64,000 nt of DNA, taken from assembly GCA_020446945.1 (NCBI GenBank), contig JAGRDS010000010.1, forward strand, positions 1 to 64,000. Direction: 5' to 3'. Both the position numbers and the translations under genes were made by a program. The stretch is from Parvularculaceae bacterium (GTDB lineage: Bacteria; Pseudomonadota; Alphaproteobacteria; Caulobacterales; Parvularculaceae). The notes below the pieces were generated by a model. The model ran no database searches, was not told where the DNA came from, and worked only from the letters and a program-made list of their open reading frames with translations. Each line of letters starts with the position of its first letter. Positions within the stretch are counted from its first letter, which is position 1. Shown in pieces: positions 9,004-17,910 of the stretch.

Positions 9004-9723
9004 TCAGGCGATAAGTCGCGCGTCATAGAGGCGGCGGTAAGCAGGCATCGCCTTCGCCGCCACACTCTCCAGGTCTTCGGAAAGAGAAATCGGCCTCTCC
9101 GCATATTTTTTAAACCCGGTCGATCCCCACACGGCGTCGTACCAGTGCGCCGCCCACGGACCATCATACGGCCTTGGCCCTTTTTCCCAGCCTAGCATGG
9201 CGGGATCGAACGGGATCGACAAAACATCGCAGAGCGCTTCCAGCATCTTGTGGGGCGCTTTGAGCACATCGCTCGCGTCTATGATCGGGCAGGCGAGATC
9301 GCGCGCGCGCAGATACTCATACATCTTTAGTTCAATTTCATAGCTTCGGATAATCGGCGCCGCGTCGTCATATTTATTCGAGAAAGATGCGACCATCGCG
9401 CGCGGATCGCGAATCAGCAGGAAATTCCGCCAGCCTTCCAGAAACGCGAGATCCTGTCCGTCGGCGATGTGATAGGCGATGTGCTTCAGAAAAACGAGCG
9501 GCGCGTCTTCGGCGTGGGTTATCCAATCGAGTACGTCGCTGAAATCGTTCGGATAGGCGTCAAGGGTTTCGTGCCGATAGGGATGATCGGCTCCGCTCGC
9601 CGCGAGATAGCTCGCGTAAAACGGCTCGTCGAAGGCGCGCGTATCGGCGCGCGCGCCGAAAGAGCGCATCATCGTCGTCGAGATGTTGCGCGGACCAGAC
9701 CACATCGAGACTATAGTCGTCAT
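9004..9723 (-). CDS. sulfotransferase-like protein, aminotransferase-associated family
   Basis: 239 residues. The N-terminal MWSGPRNISTTMMRSF is a P-loop-like PAPS-binding motif of the family with MWSGPRN...DEPFYAxYL, and a later LLIRDPRAMVASF matches the 3'-phosphate loop of sulfotransferases. From memory, plants carry this domain fused to a class IV aminotransferase; here that partner is two genes upstream in the same operon. The acceptor is unknown. ATG 9723 is chosen because it overlaps the upstream stop as TAATG; a start 12 codons earlier would lie inside the LOG gene. Confidence 0.8.
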   Translation of the reverse strand: MTTIVSMWSGPRNISTTMMRSFGARADTRAFDEPFYASYLAASGADHPYRHETLDAYPNDFSDVLDWITHAEDAPLVFLKHIAYHIADGQDLAFLEGWRNFLLIRDPRAMVASFSNKYDDAAPIIRSYEIELKMYEYLRARDLACPIIDASDVLKAPHKMLEALCDVLSIPFDPAMLGWEKGPRPYDGPWAAHWYDAVWGSTGFKKYAERPISLSEDLESVAAKAMPAYRRLYDARLIA

Positions 9724-10517
9724 TATTCCGGCGCTTTCGACTTGTTCGCGTTTTCGCATTCGAGCCCGGACGCGACAAGCATCTCCCAGGCGTCCGCCGG
9801 CGTGCGCGCGAACCGGAATAGATCAAGATCGCTTCGGCTGATGGTGCCGTGTTCAGCCAGGTGTTCGAGATTAATCGCCTTTCGCCAATAATCCTCGTCG
9901 AACAGGACCACCGGAATTTCGTCGCCCTTTCCGGTTTGAATGAGCGTCAACAACTCGAATAATTCATCGAGCGTGCCGAAGCCGCCGGGAAAAATCGCGA
10001 GCGCTTTGGCGCGCATGGCGAAGTGCATTTTCCGCATGGCGAAATAGTGAAACTGAAAAGTAAGCGCCGGCGTCGAGTACCTGTTCGGCTCCTGCTCGAA
10101 TGGCAGGCGGATATTGAACCCGATCGACGGCGCGCCCGCATCGTGCGCGCCGCGATTGGCCGCCTCCATCACGCCGCCGCCGCCGCCCGTGGCGATTACG
10201 TTGTTCCTTGTGCCGTCGTGGTTCGGATCAAGCGCGCCGCCGCGCTCGGATGCGATGCGCGCAAATTCGCGCGCCTGTGAGTACCAGCGCGCATGTTCTC
10301 CCGCGCCGTTTTCCTTAATCCGCGCCGAGCCGAACACAACGATTGTCGAGGCGACGCCCCAGTCGCGCAGGGCCCGTTCGGCTTTTTCATATTCGAGCAG
10401 GAAACGCACGCCGCGCAGCCCGTCGCTCAAAAGAAAATCCTGGTCCAGCGCAGCGAGGCGATAGGCCGGAGAGGCCATCTGTTCGGCGTTCGCCGCCGGT
10501 GTTTTCGCCCGTGTCAT
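9723..10517 (-). CDS. LOG family protein (TIGR00730-type nucleotide phosphoribohydrolase)
   Basis: 264 residues. It carries the LOG signature PGGFGTLDE and the preceding MRKMHFAMRAKA helix. LOG enzymes release a base from nucleoside 5'-monophosphates: cytokinin ribotides in plants, AMP and related nucleotides in several bacterial members. The roughly 60-residue N-terminal extension before the Rossmann core is typical of longer proteobacterial members. It starts in an ATGA overlap with the aminotransferase gene and ends in TAATG with the sulfotransferase gene, so all three should be translationally coupled. Confidence 0.88.
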   Translation of the reverse strand: MTRAKTPAANAEQMASPAYRLAALDQDFLLSDGLRGVRFLLEYEKAERALRDWGVASTIVVFGSARIKENGAGEHARWYSQAREFARIASERGGALDPNHDGTRNNVIATGGGGGVMEAANRGAHDAGAPSIGFNIRLPFEQEPNRYSTPALTFQFHYFAMRKMHFAMRAKALAIFPGGFGTLDELFELLTLIQTGKGDEIPVVLFDEDYWRKAINLEHLAEHGTISRSDLDLFRFARTPADAWEMLVASGLECENANKSKAPE

Positions 10518-11449
10518 ATGCGGCCTCTTTTGGCTTCCGCACCGGCGAGGGTCTTGTAGAGCGCTTGCAAGCGCTCAACCATCGGGCCGCGTCCGGCGCT
10601 GATCGCACGGCCGTCAATTTCGCATACCGGCGTTACTCCCGCGAAAGTGCCGGTGACGAATGCTTCATCCGCGCCGTAAACGTCGTGGAGCGAGAAATTT
10701 TTCTCGCGCGCCACGATGCCGTTCGCTCGCGCAAGCTCCAGCACGATCGCGCGCGTGATGCCGCCGAGACAATAATCGCCGGACGATGTCCAAAGTTCGC
10801 CGTTCCGGACAATGAAAAAATGGGTCGAATTGCAGGTCGCGACAAATCCGTGCGAATCCAGCATCAACGCTTCGTCGGCGCCGGCTTTCGCCGCCTGGAT
10901 GCACGCCATGATGCAGTTCAGTTTCGAATGCGAATTGAGCTTCTGGTCCTGAACATCCGGATAGCCACGGCGCACATGTACTGTGAACAACCGCTTTCCC
11001 TTCGACGCGGTTTCCGCAAGCGGGCGCTTGAATTCGGGAATGATGACTATTGTTGGCGCGGTGATTGTCGCACGCGGATCCTGATAAGGCGTCGACTTGA
11101 CGCCGCGCGAGACCATCAGGCGAATGTGAACGCCGTCATGGGCGTCATTCGCATCGAGGCAATCGTAGAGCCGCTTTGACAGCGCCGCCTTCGACAGCCC
11201 CATTTCAAAATCAAGCGTTTTGGCGCCGTCCCACAAACGCGTGAGGTGGCGGTCGAGAAAGGCGATCACTCCCTTGCCGTCAGGGCCCGGATGAACGCGC
11301 AATCCCTCCCATACGCCGTCGCCGAGTATGAACCCTGAGTCGAAAACGGAGACTTTTGCTTCTCCGCGCGGAAACAATTCTCCATTGACGTCGATCAGGA
11401 TGTTGTCGTTGCGGGCGTCGATTTCATAGGCGTGCGTCGAGTGAGTCAT
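10514..11449 (-). CDS. class IV PLP aminotransferase (branched-chain/D-amino acid type)
   Basis: 311 residues of the branched-chain/D-alanine aminotransferase and aminodeoxychorismate lyase fold. Visible landmarks are the N-terminal FDSGFILGDGVWEGLR, the Schiff-base lysine region LNSHSKLNCIM, and GGITRAIVLELA with the phosphate-binding GTFAGVTPV. Members swap amino groups between amino and 2-oxo acids. A dedicated IlvE is not implied, because this subtype resembles the plant BCAT-like proteins joined to a sulfotransferase-like domain. ATG 11449 starts the conserved region; an upstream ATG at 11539 adds 30 basic residues that look non-coding. It is first in the three-gene operon. Confidence 0.88.
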   Translation of the reverse strand: MTHSTHAYEIDARNDNILIDVNGELFPRGEAKVSVFDSGFILGDGVWEGLRVHPGPDGKGVIAFLDRHLTRLWDGAKTLDFEMGLSKAALSKRLYDCLDANDAHDGVHIRLMVSRGVKSTPYQDPRATITAPTIVIIPEFKRPLAETASKGKRLFTVHVRRGYPDVQDQKLNSHSKLNCIMACIQAAKAGADEALMLDSHGFVATCNSTHFFIVRNGELWTSSGDYCLGGITRAIVLELARANGIVAREKNFSLHDVYGADEAFVTGTFAGVTPVCEIDGRAISAGRGPMVERLQALYKTLAGAEAKRGRI

Positions 11450-11571
11450 ATGGCGCCTGTTTTTCGGTTCTGCACCTTCGACCCCTATTCCGCGGGGAAA
11501 ATTTGCGCAAGCCCGCCGCATCGGCCGCGTGCTACGCATGCGATATCAAAAAGGAGGCGCGATGCGGACAG

Positions 11572-12447
11572 CTACGGCCACTTTGCGATAGGCGGCAGCG
11601 AGGAGAGGATCGCCTCGACATTGCCGCCCGTTTTAAGGCCGAAAACCGTGCCGCGATCATATAGGAGGTTATATTCGGCGTAGCGCCCGCGACGGAAAAA
11701 CTGTTCCTCGCGGTCGTCATCGGTCCATGGCGTATTCATGCGCCGCGCGACGAGTTCCGGATAGATGTCCAGGAACGCTTTGCCGATGTCCTTCGTAAAC
11801 TCAAAATCCTGCTCCCAGTCGCCGGAATTATGCCGGTCGTAAAAAACGCCGCCGACACCGCGTGGTTCATTGCGATGGGGCAGGAAGAAATATTCATCGC
11901 ACCATTTTTTGTACTTCGCATGCCATTCCCGATTGTGACGATCGCAAGCGCCCTTCATCGCGGCGTGAAAGTCGCGCGTGTCTTCATGATTTTCCGTGCG
12001 ATAGCGATCAAGCATCGGATTGAGGTCGCCGCCGCCGCCAAACCATTGTTTCGTCGTGACGATCATGCGCGTGTTCATGTGCGCGGCCGGCGCATGCGGG
12101 TTGCGCGTATGCGCGATCAGCGAGACGCCGCATGCCCAAAATCGCGGATCGTCTTCGGCGCCAGGAATCTGCGCGCGAAATTCTTCCGAGAATTCACCGT
12201 GGACTTGCGAGAAATGAACGCCGGCTTTTTCAAAGACGCGGCCCTTCAGCAGCGCCATTTCCCCGCCGCCCTCATCTGCCGCGCCGTCGCCGCGCTCCCA
12301 CTTCGTTCTCTGAAAACGGCCCGGCTCCCCGCCGGCGTATAGGGGGCCGGCCTCGTCCTCTAGTTTTTCAAAGGCGGCGATGAGCCGCGATTGAAGTTCT
12401 GAAAACCAGGCGCCGGCGGCGGCCTTGCGGTGTTCGAGCGGGATCAT
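11572..12447 (-). CDS. hemF: oxygen-dependent coproporphyrinogen III oxidase
   Basis: 291 residues. HemF converts coproporphyrinogen III to protoporphyrinogen IX with O2 in heme synthesis. Diagnostic blocks are [17 protein letters not shown], the His-rich active-site region around [22 protein letters not shown] (split by charged residues), GGVFYDR and the C-terminal [17 protein letters not shown] 12447 overlaps the trmL stop by ATGA and begins the family's usual N-terminus; a much longer in-frame extension to 12816 runs antisense-like through trmL and is rejected. The presence of hemF suits aerobic growth and feeds the cytochromes encoded nearby. Confidence 0.96.
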   Translation of the reverse strand: MIPLEHRKAAAGAWFSELQSRLIAAFEKLEDEAGPLYAGGEPGRFQRTKWERGDGAADEGGGEMALLKGRVFEKAGVHFSQVHGEFSEEFRAQIPGAEDDPRFWACGVSLIAHTRNPHAPAAHMNTRMIVTTKQWFGGGGDLNPMLDRYRTENHEDTRDFHAAMKGACDRHNREWHAKYKKWCDEYFFLPHRNEPRGVGGVFYDRHNSGDWEQDFEFTKDIGKAFLDIYPELVARRMNTPWTDDDREEQFFRRGRYAEYNLLYDRGTVFGLKTGGNVEAILSSLPPIAKWP

Positions 12448-12914
12448 GCGCCGGGTTCCTTTTCCATCCACCCCACTTGCCGGCGCATTTCGGCGAGCGC
12501 AATCGCGCCCGTCGTCGCGGCGTTCAGGGAGCGCGCGCCGGGCGCCATGGGGATTCTGACCGCGGCGTCGCATTCCCCGCTCACCGCGTCCGGCACGCCG
12601 GCGCTTTCCTGCCCGATCAGCGCCATGTCGCCGTATCTGAAGCTGAAATCCCAGATCGAGGTCGCCGCCCGTGTCGACAGGAGGACGAGGCGCCCGGAAA
12701 GGCGCGCCTCGCTTTGAACAAACCCGGCCCATGAGGGATGAAGGGCCGGGGCGGCGAGGGCGCCGTAATCGAGCGCCGCGCGCTTCAGGCCCCTCGCATC
12801 CGCCGGAAAGCCGCAAGGCTCGATAATTTCGACGCCGGCGCCGAAACAGGCCGCGGCGCGAATCGCCGCGCCGACGTTCCCCGCGATCTCCGGCATGTAA
12901 AGGACAAGGCGCAT
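12444..12914 (-). CDS. trmL: tRNA (cytidine/uridine-2'-O-)-methyltransferase, SPOUT family
   Basis: 156 residues. TrmL methylates the 2'-OH of the wobble base 34 in certain tRNA-Leu species. The SPOUT-fold markers are present: an N-terminal [17 protein letters not shown], the middle IEPCGFPAD with LKRAALDY, and the knot segment [12 protein letters not shown] to [14 protein letters not shown] 12914 aligns best with the family. ATG 12926, four codons upstream, has the better ribosome site (AAGGGG) and cannot be excluded. It overlaps hemF by four bases. It is divergent from petA across about 200 bases. Confidence 0.92.
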   Translation of the reverse strand: MRLVLYMPEIAGNVGAAIRAAACFGAGVEIIEPCGFPADARGLKRAALDYGALAAPALHPSWAGFVQSEARLSGRLVLLSTRAATSIWDFSFRYGDMALIGQESAGVPDAVSGECDAAVRIPMAPGARSLNAATTGAIALAEMRRQVGWMEKEPGA

Positions 12915-13052
12915 CGCTCCCATCAACCCCTTATTTCCGCTCTTTTTTCAAGGGGGCGGCGGGTCCGCTCGCGACGCTAGGCCGCACTATAGGTTCGGCT
13001 GGACTTTCACTAGTAACTCGTGTCACAGGGATGCCCAAAATCTCTCCCGTTG

Positions 13053-13070
13053 CGGCCGCATTCGCGGCCG
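13053..13070 (+). promoter_or_regulatory. stem-loop upstream of petA
   Basis: CGGCCGC (13053-13059) and GCGGCCG (13064-13070) form a 7-bp GC-only hairpin with a 4-base loop, 50 bases before the petA start, in the trmL/petA divergent region. It has no T tract, so it is not a terminator. An mRNA-stability or leader role is possible. I could not identify -35/-10 boxes with confidence. Confidence 0.4.
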
Positions 13071-13119
13071 GTCACACCAAGTTTTCGGGCGCCGCGGCGT
13101 TAAAGGATCGAAGAGGGCG

Positions 13120-13698
13120 ATGAGCGCGACTGACAGCACACATGAGGCGGAGCCGACCCGCCGCGACTTTATTCATATCATGGCCGGCGCCGCGACAGTT
13201 GTCGGCGTCGCCGGCGTCGCCGTACCGCTGATCGACCAGATGAATCCGGACGCTTCGGTTCTGGCGCTCTCCACCAAGGAGGTCGATCTTTCCTCGCTCG
13301 AAGTCGGGCAGGCTATCAAGGTGATGTGGCAGGGTAAGCCTGTTTTCATCCGCCGCCGCACCGCCGAGGAGATCCGCACGGTCGAGGCGACGCCGATTTC
13401 CGATCTTAAAGATCCGGTCGCGCGCAACGACAATCTTTCCGGAAAATTCGATGCGGAAGACAAGAACCGCGTCATCAAGCCGGAATATATCGTGGTCGTC
13501 GGCGTCTGCACCCATCTGGGCTGCGTGCCTCTCGGCACGTCGCAAGGCGAAGTGCGCGGCGATTTCGGCGGCTGGTTCTGCCCGTGCCACGGTTCGCATT
13601 ACGACAATTCCGGGCGAATCCGGAAAGGTCCGGCGCCGCAAAATCTTGAGGTCCCGAAATATATCTTCGCGACCGACACGACGATCCGTATCGGCTAG
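13120..13698 (+). CDS. petA: ubiquinol-cytochrome c reductase, Rieske iron-sulfur subunit
   Basis: 192 residues. A single N-terminal membrane anchor follows a twin-arginine motif (RRDF, residues 14-17), as expected for a Tat-exported Rieske protein. The 2Fe-2S ligands are C130 and H132 in CTHLGC and C154 and H157 in CPCHGSHYD; C135 and C156 would form the disulfide. It moves electrons from ubiquinol to cytochrome c1 in complex III. It is the first gene of petABC; petB follows after 12 bases. Confidence 0.97.
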   Translation: MSATDSTHEAEPTRRDFIHIMAGAATVVGVAGVAVPLIDQMNPDASVLALSTKEVDLSSLEVGQAIKVMWQGKPVFIRRRTAEEIRTVEATPISDLKDPVARNDNLSGKFDAEDKNRVIKPEYIVVVGVCTHLGCVPLGTSQGEVRGDFGGWFCPCHGSHYDNSGRIRKGPAPQNLEVPKYIFATDTTIRIG

Positions 13699-13710
13699 GA
13701 GACAGGACCG

Positions 13711-14994
13711 GTGAACCATCCCTCGACTTACAAACCCGGCACCGCTTTCGAGCGCTGGCTCGACAGACGCCTGCCGATCATTCGTTTCGGCGCCGACTTC
13801 ATGGACTTCCCGACGCCGAAAAACCTGAACTACTGGTGGACGTTCGGCGCCATCCTCGCTGTCTGCCTCGTAATCCAGATCATCACCGGCATCGTCCTCG
13901 CGATGCATTATACGCCGGAGAAAAATCTCGCCTTTAACAGCGTCGAACACATCATGCGCGACGTGAATTACGGCTGGCTGATGCGCTACGTACACGCGAA
14001 CGGCGCATCCATGTTCTTCCTCGCCGTTTATATCCACATGTTCCGCGGGCTTTACTACGGTTCCTACAAGGAGCCGCGGGAGATGGTGTGGATTCTCGGC
14101 GTCGTTATCTTCCTTCTCATGATGGCGACGGCGTTCATGGGCTATGTGCTTCCCTGGGGGCAAATGTCATTCTGGGGCGCGACCGTCATCACCAACTTCT
14201 TCACGGCGTTCCCGGTCGTCGGCGATCCGATCAAGACGCTTCTGCTCGGCGGTCCGGCGGTCGACAATGCGACGCTGAACCGCTTCTTCTCGCTGCATTA
14301 CCTGCTGCCTTTCGCTATCTTCGGCGTCGTCGCCATCCATATCTGGGCGTTCCATACCTCGGGCAACAACAACCCGACCGGCGTCGAGGTTAAGGACGTG
14401 AAGAAAGACACAGTGCCGTTCCACCCGTATTACACGGTGAAAGACGGTTTCGCGATCGCTGTCTTCCTGTTGCTGTTTGCGGCTTTCGTTTTCTTCAACC
14501 CGAACGGCCTCGGCCATCCCGACAATTACAAGCCGGCTGATCCGCTCGTGACGCCGCCGCATATCGTGCCTGAATGGTACTTCCTCCCGTTTTACGCGAT
14601 CCTGCGCGCCATCACCTTCAATATCGGGCCGATCACGTCAAAGCTCGGCGGCGTCATTGCGATGTTCTCTTCGATCATCGTCCTTTTCATCCTTCCCTGG
14701 CTCGACACGTCGAAAGTGCGTTCGATGCGGTACCGTCCGGTTGCGAAACTGTGGTTCGTGCTTTTTGTTATCGCCTGCGTCTGGCTCGGCTATCTGGGCG
14801 GCCAGCCGGCGGAAGGCGTCTTCGTCATTCAGGCGCAAATCGCAACCGCGTATTACTTCGCCTTCTTCCTTGTCATCCTGCCGTTGCTCGGGGTTTTCGA
14901 AAAAACGAATCCATTGCCGAAATCGATTGCGGATTCGGTCCTGAATAACGACAAGCGCGGCGCCGCGACCCCGATCGCGCAGGCCGCGGAATAA
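13711..14994 (+). CDS. petB: ubiquinol-cytochrome c reductase, cytochrome b subunit
   Basis: 427 residues, full length for a bacterial cytochrome b with eight transmembrane helices. It binds two b-type hemes. Seen here are the helix B/D histidine regions ([35 protein letters not shown]) and the quinol-site motif [11 protein letters not shown]. The start is GTG 13711 with AGGA upstream; no ATG fits. It sits between petA (12-base gap) and petC (23-base gap). Confidence 0.97.
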   Translation: MNHPSTYKPGTAFERWLDRRLPIIRFGADFMDFPTPKNLNYWWTFGAILAVCLVIQIITGIVLAMHYTPEKNLAFNSVEHIMRDVNYGWLMRYVHANGASMFFLAVYIHMFRGLYYGSYKEPREMVWILGVVIFLLMMATAFMGYVLPWGQMSFWGATVITNFFTAFPVVGDPIKTLLLGGPAVDNATLNRFFSLHYLLPFAIFGVVAIHIWAFHTSGNNNPTGVEVKDVKKDTVPFHPYYTVKDGFAIAVFLLLFAAFVFFNPNGLGHPDNYKPADPLVTPPHIVPEWYFLPFYAILRAITFNIGPITSKLGGVIAMFSSIIVLFILPWLDTSKVRSMRYRPVAKLWFVLFVIACVWLGYLGGQPAEGVFVIQAQIATAYYFAFFLVILPLLGVFEKTNPLPKSIADSVLNNDKRGAATPIAQAAE

Positions 14995-15017
14995 CCGAGA
15001 GAGTAGGTTCCAAGATA

Positions 15018-15932
15018 ATGAAAACGATCCTCTTCACTCTCGCCGCGTTCGGGTCAGCGATCGCACTTTCCGGACCGGCGCAGGCCGCCGGCGGCGAGGT
15101 GCGCGAATACAAGCACAATCACTGGCATTTCGACGGCCCTTTCGGGGCTTACGACAAGGAAGCCGTGCAGCGTGGTTTTCAGGTCTATAAAACGGTCTGT
15201 GCAAGCTGCCATGCAGTCGAGCAGCTTGCGTTCCGCAGTCTCGGCGAGAAGGGCGGCCCGTTCTATCTCGACAAGTGTCCGGCCGGCGTCGCTGAAACCA
15301 CCAATTGCTCGAATCCGAGCGAGAACCCGGTCGTCAAGGCGATCGCTGCGGAATACGAAATCACCGACGGTCCCGATGACAGCGGCGACATGTTCAAGCG
15401 GCCGGGCCTTCCTTCGGACAAGATTCCCGGTCCCTATGCCAATGCGCAGCAAGCGCGCGCGGCGAATGGCGGGGCGTTGCCGCCCAATCTCGCGCTCGTC
15501 ATCAAGGCGCGCCATCACGGGCCGAATTACGTCTACAGCCTATTGACCGGCTATGAGGACGCGCCGATCAGCGTGCAGCTCGCGCCGGCTCAATACTACA
15601 ACCCCTATTTCGCCGGCGACATGTCGCAGCTTCTCAAGGAAGAATATCGCGATGCGGAGGGGCATCCGCTCGAAGGCGTTGAGATTCCGCAGGGCGGCGT
15701 TCTGGCGATGAAAGCGCCGCTCGCCGACGGCATCGTCGACTACGCCGACGAGCATGTGCCGGAAACGGTCGATCAATACGCCAAAGACGTCGTCGAGTTT
15801 CTGACATGGGCGTCTGAACCGAAGATGGAGCAACGCAAGAGCCTCGGCGTAGTCACGATCGGCTATCTCCTTATCCTGACGCTCATCCTTTTCTTTTCGT
15901 ATCGCGCCATCTGGGCGAAGGTCGATCATTAG
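15018..15932 (+). CDS. petC: ubiquinol-cytochrome c reductase, cytochrome c1
   Basis: 304 residues. It has a signal peptide (1-23, ending PAQA), heme attachment motif CASCH (C61, C64, H65) and a C-terminal transmembrane anchor (about 280-298). It takes electrons from the Rieske protein and passes them to soluble cytochrome c. Heme attachment requires the Ccm system, whose ABC-E genes are at 47-50 kb. It is the last gene of petABC, with a strong terminator 22 bases after the stop. Confidence 0.97.
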   Translation: MKTILFTLAAFGSAIALSGPAQAAGGEVREYKHNHWHFDGPFGAYDKEAVQRGFQVYKTVCASCHAVEQLAFRSLGEKGGPFYLDKCPAGVAETTNCSNPSENPVVKAIAAEYEITDGPDDSGDMFKRPGLPSDKIPGPYANAQQARAANGGALPPNLALVIKARHHGPNYVYSLLTGYEDAPISVQLAPAQYYNPYFAGDMSQLLKEEYRDAEGHPLEGVEIPQGGVLAMKAPLADGIVDYADEHVPETVDQYAKDVVEFLTWASEPKMEQRKSLGVVTIGYLLILTLILFFSYRAIWAKVDH

Positions 15933-15954
15933 GCAACTGCGAAAGAATTATGGA

Positions 15955-15985
15955 AAAGCCCCGGCGGCGATCCGGGGCTTTTTCG
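15955..15985 (+). terminator. Rho-independent terminator of petABC
   Basis: An 11-bp perfect inverted repeat, AAAAGCCCCGG (15955-15965) and CCGGGGCTTTT (15973-15983), with a 7-base loop ends in TTTTTC. It lies directly behind petC. Confidence 0.92.
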
Positions 15986-16051
15986 TTTCCGCCGCAAACG
16001 TTACTCGCAATCGCGGCGCGGGCGCGTAAAACAATTGCGGAGACCCATGAT

Positions 16052-16444
16052 ATGAACACCCTCCCGACGCCGGCTTCGAGCGACGTTACAGCCGCATGCG
16101 GCGCCTATCTGCTCGCGGTGTTTGCGGATGCGCGTGTTGAGGAAATCGAGGAAGCGCGATTCCTCGACGGCGTCGTCAATCACAAATCTTTCATCCCCTT
16201 CGGACCGAAAGCGCTGGCTGACGAGTATACGCGCCTGTTTGCAGCGTTGAGCGCCGATTTCGGCGCCGCGAAAGAAGAAATCCTGACAGCGATCGCGGAG
16301 CATAAGTCGAATCCGGACATTGTCGAGGCGGTCAAAACAGCTGTACGTCAGGCCGTGGTCGCAGATCAGGCGATAAAGCCCCAGGAGGAAAACATCCTCA
16401 GCGCGGTTGCGCGCGCGCTTGGGCTCGGTCCGGGAGCACTTTAA
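16052..16444 (+). CDS. TerB-like domain protein
   Basis: 130 residues, mostly helical. The block GAYLLAVFADARVEEIEEAR resembles the acidic metal-binding helix pair of TerB/DjlA-type domains, and VVADQAIKPQEENIL resembles the second repeat. These domains are found in stress and membrane proteins; no specific role can be read. ATG 16052 is chosen because the longer frame from 15950 starts inside the petC terminator. The stop touches the next ATG, so it is probably co-transcribed with mtnP. Confidence 0.65.
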   Translation: MNTLPTPASSDVTAACGAYLLAVFADARVEEIEEARFLDGVVNHKSFIPFGPKALADEYTRLFAALSADFGAAKEEILTAIAEHKSNPDIVEAVKTAVRQAVVADQAIKPQEENILSAVARALGLGPGAL

Positions 16445-17320
16445 ATGAAGCGTCGTATCGGCGTAATCGGGGGATCGGGCGTTTATGCGCTGGAAGCGCT
16501 CGACGACGTTGAAAAGCGCGCGGTCGAAACGCCCTGGGGTGAGCCGTCGGGTCCGTTAACGACCGGATCGCTCGGCGGCGTTGAGATGATTTTCCTCGCG
16601 CGTCATGGCGAGGGGCATACGATTCCACCATCGGAAGTGAATTATCGCGCCAATATCGACGCCATGAAACGGCTCGGCGCGACGGATATTCTATCCATTT
16701 CGGCATGCGGCTCGTTTCGGGAGGAGTTGCCGCCCGGAATGTTCGTTATCGTCGATCAGTATATCGACAGAACGTCGGGGCGATCGGGGAGCTTTTTCGG
16801 CGCCGGATGCGTCGCGCATGTTTCGATGGCGGCGCCGGTCTGCGCGGCGCTGGGCGATGCGCTGGAAGCGTCGGCGCTTGCGCTTTCCATAACCTGCCGC
16901 CGCGGCGGGACATACATCGCCATCGACGGCCCGCAATTTTCGTCGCGCGCCGAGTCGCTCCTTTACAAAAGCTGGGGCGCCGACGTGATCGGCATGACGA
17001 ACATGCCGGAAGCGAAACTCGCGCGCGAGGCCGAGCTTCCCTACGCCAGCCTCGCCATGGTCACGGACTTCGATTGCTGGCGCGTTGAAAGCGGGCATGT
17101 CGAAGTCGCGCATATTCTGGAGGTCATGCGCCGAAACACCGAGGCGGCGCGCCGGCTCATCGCCGATGTCGCGGCGCGCCTGGGACCGACGCGGGAGATG
17201 TCGCCGGCCGGCATCGAACGAACCCTCGATAGCGCGCTCATAACCCCGCCCGACCGGCGCGATCCCGCCCTGCTTGCAAAGCTCGACGCGGTCGCGGGCC
17301 GCGTTCTGGCGGGCGGTTAA
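16445..17320 (+). CDS. mtnP: S-methyl-5'-thioadenosine phosphorylase
   Basis: 291 residues of the purine nucleoside phosphorylase fold, MTAP type. It splits methylthioadenosine with phosphate to adenine and methylthioribose-1-phosphate in methionine salvage. Family blocks are GGSGVYALEAL near the N-terminus, FLARHGEGHTIPPSEVNYRAN (phosphate and ribose contacts, shown to NYRA), SACGSFREE and the purine/substrate block GMTNMPEAKLAREAELPYA with the later VTDFDCW. The start ATG 16445 abuts the stop of the TerB-like gene. The stop codon lies within a CtrA-type box. Confidence 0.95.
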   Translation: MKRRIGVIGGSGVYALEALDDVEKRAVETPWGEPSGPLTTGSLGGVEMIFLARHGEGHTIPPSEVNYRANIDAMKRLGATDILSISACGSFREELPPGMFVIVDQYIDRTSGRSGSFFGAGCVAHVSMAAPVCAALGDALEASALALSITCRRGGTYIAIDGPQFSSRAESLLYKSWGADVIGMTNMPEAKLAREAELPYASLAMVTDFDCWRVESGHVEVAHILEVMRRNTEAARRLIADVAARLGPTREMSPAGIERTLDSALITPPDRRDPALLAKLDAVAGRVLAGG

Positions 17321-17331
17321 GGGCCTGTTAA
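17317..17331 (+). promoter_or_regulatory. CtrA-type box, perfect TTAA-N7-TTAA
   Basis: The 15-mer TTAAGGGCCTGTTAA matches the established CtrA consensus TTAA-N7-TTAA exactly. It overlaps the mtnP stop codon and lies 46 bases before the next start at 17377. A third TTAA is at 17350-17353. In a high-GC genome an exact match is uncommon by chance. Binding has not been shown. Confidence 0.5.
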
Positions 17332-17376
17332 GAGGGCGGGAATTGCGCGTTAACGCCTTGCGCGTAAGGTCCGCAA

Positions 17377-17910
17377 ATGTCGCTTTCCGCTTTATTCATC
17401 CTCGCTGCGGGCGTTTATTATCCGCCGCCGACTTCCTATGACGCCTCGCGCGCAATCGCGCAGCACATAGCCGATGATCGTTATCAGGGCGATATCACCG
17501 CATTCGGCGGCGCCAATCCCGCTGACGCGCGCCTTGAAAGCTGTACGCCAGACGACGCGCGCGCGGTTCGCACCGCGCACGGCATCTGGCAGGTGTTTTC
17601 CGGATATGGCTGCATCTTCAGGGTCTCGTTCGAAAGCGGACCCGACTACAAGATGGAAGGCTTCTTTCACTACGATGGCGCCGAATGGTCCTATTACGGA
17701 CCATTAAGGCCGCCGCTAGTCGTCGAAGCCGACACGTTTGATCGTTACCGCAAGGGATCGAGTCGCACGGCGAAACCCGGCTCCATCCTGTATAATGGCG
17801 GCTCAGGACAAGCCCGCAGCCGTTTCGACGGTATTTTGAACTGGGACAATTCGCTTCTTTCGCCGGCGGAGCAGCCTTATCACGCAGATATATATTCAAT
17901 CGAGGAATGA
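17377..17910 (+). CDS. conserved-looking small protein, possibly exported
   Basis: 177 residues. A short hydrophobic N-terminus (MSLSALFILAAGVYY) may serve as an export signal, though it lacks a positive start. The rest is rich in Tyr, Gly and Asp with two cysteines (CTPDD, GYGCIFR) that could form a disulfide outside the cytoplasm. I recognise no family. A perfect CtrA-type box lies just upstream. It ends base to base with the convergent ychF. Confidence 0.65.
   Translation: MSLSALFILAAGVYYPPPTSYDASRAIAQHIADDRYQGDITAFGGANPADARLESCTPDDARAVRTAHGIWQVFSGYGCIFRVSFESGPDYKMEGFFHYDGAEWSYYGPLRPPLVVEADTFDRYRKGSSRTAKPGSILYNGGSGQARSRFDGILNWDNSLLSPAEQPYHADIYSIEE

Noticed and set aside
12448..12816. Extension of HemF by 123 residues
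   Set aside because: It runs out of frame through trmL, is Arg-rich as non-coding GC-rich DNA tends to be, and HemF is complete from 12447.
13072..14163. Long open frame of 363 codons on the minus strand
   Set aside because: It lies antisense to petA and petB, which are certain. High GC leaves such frames open.
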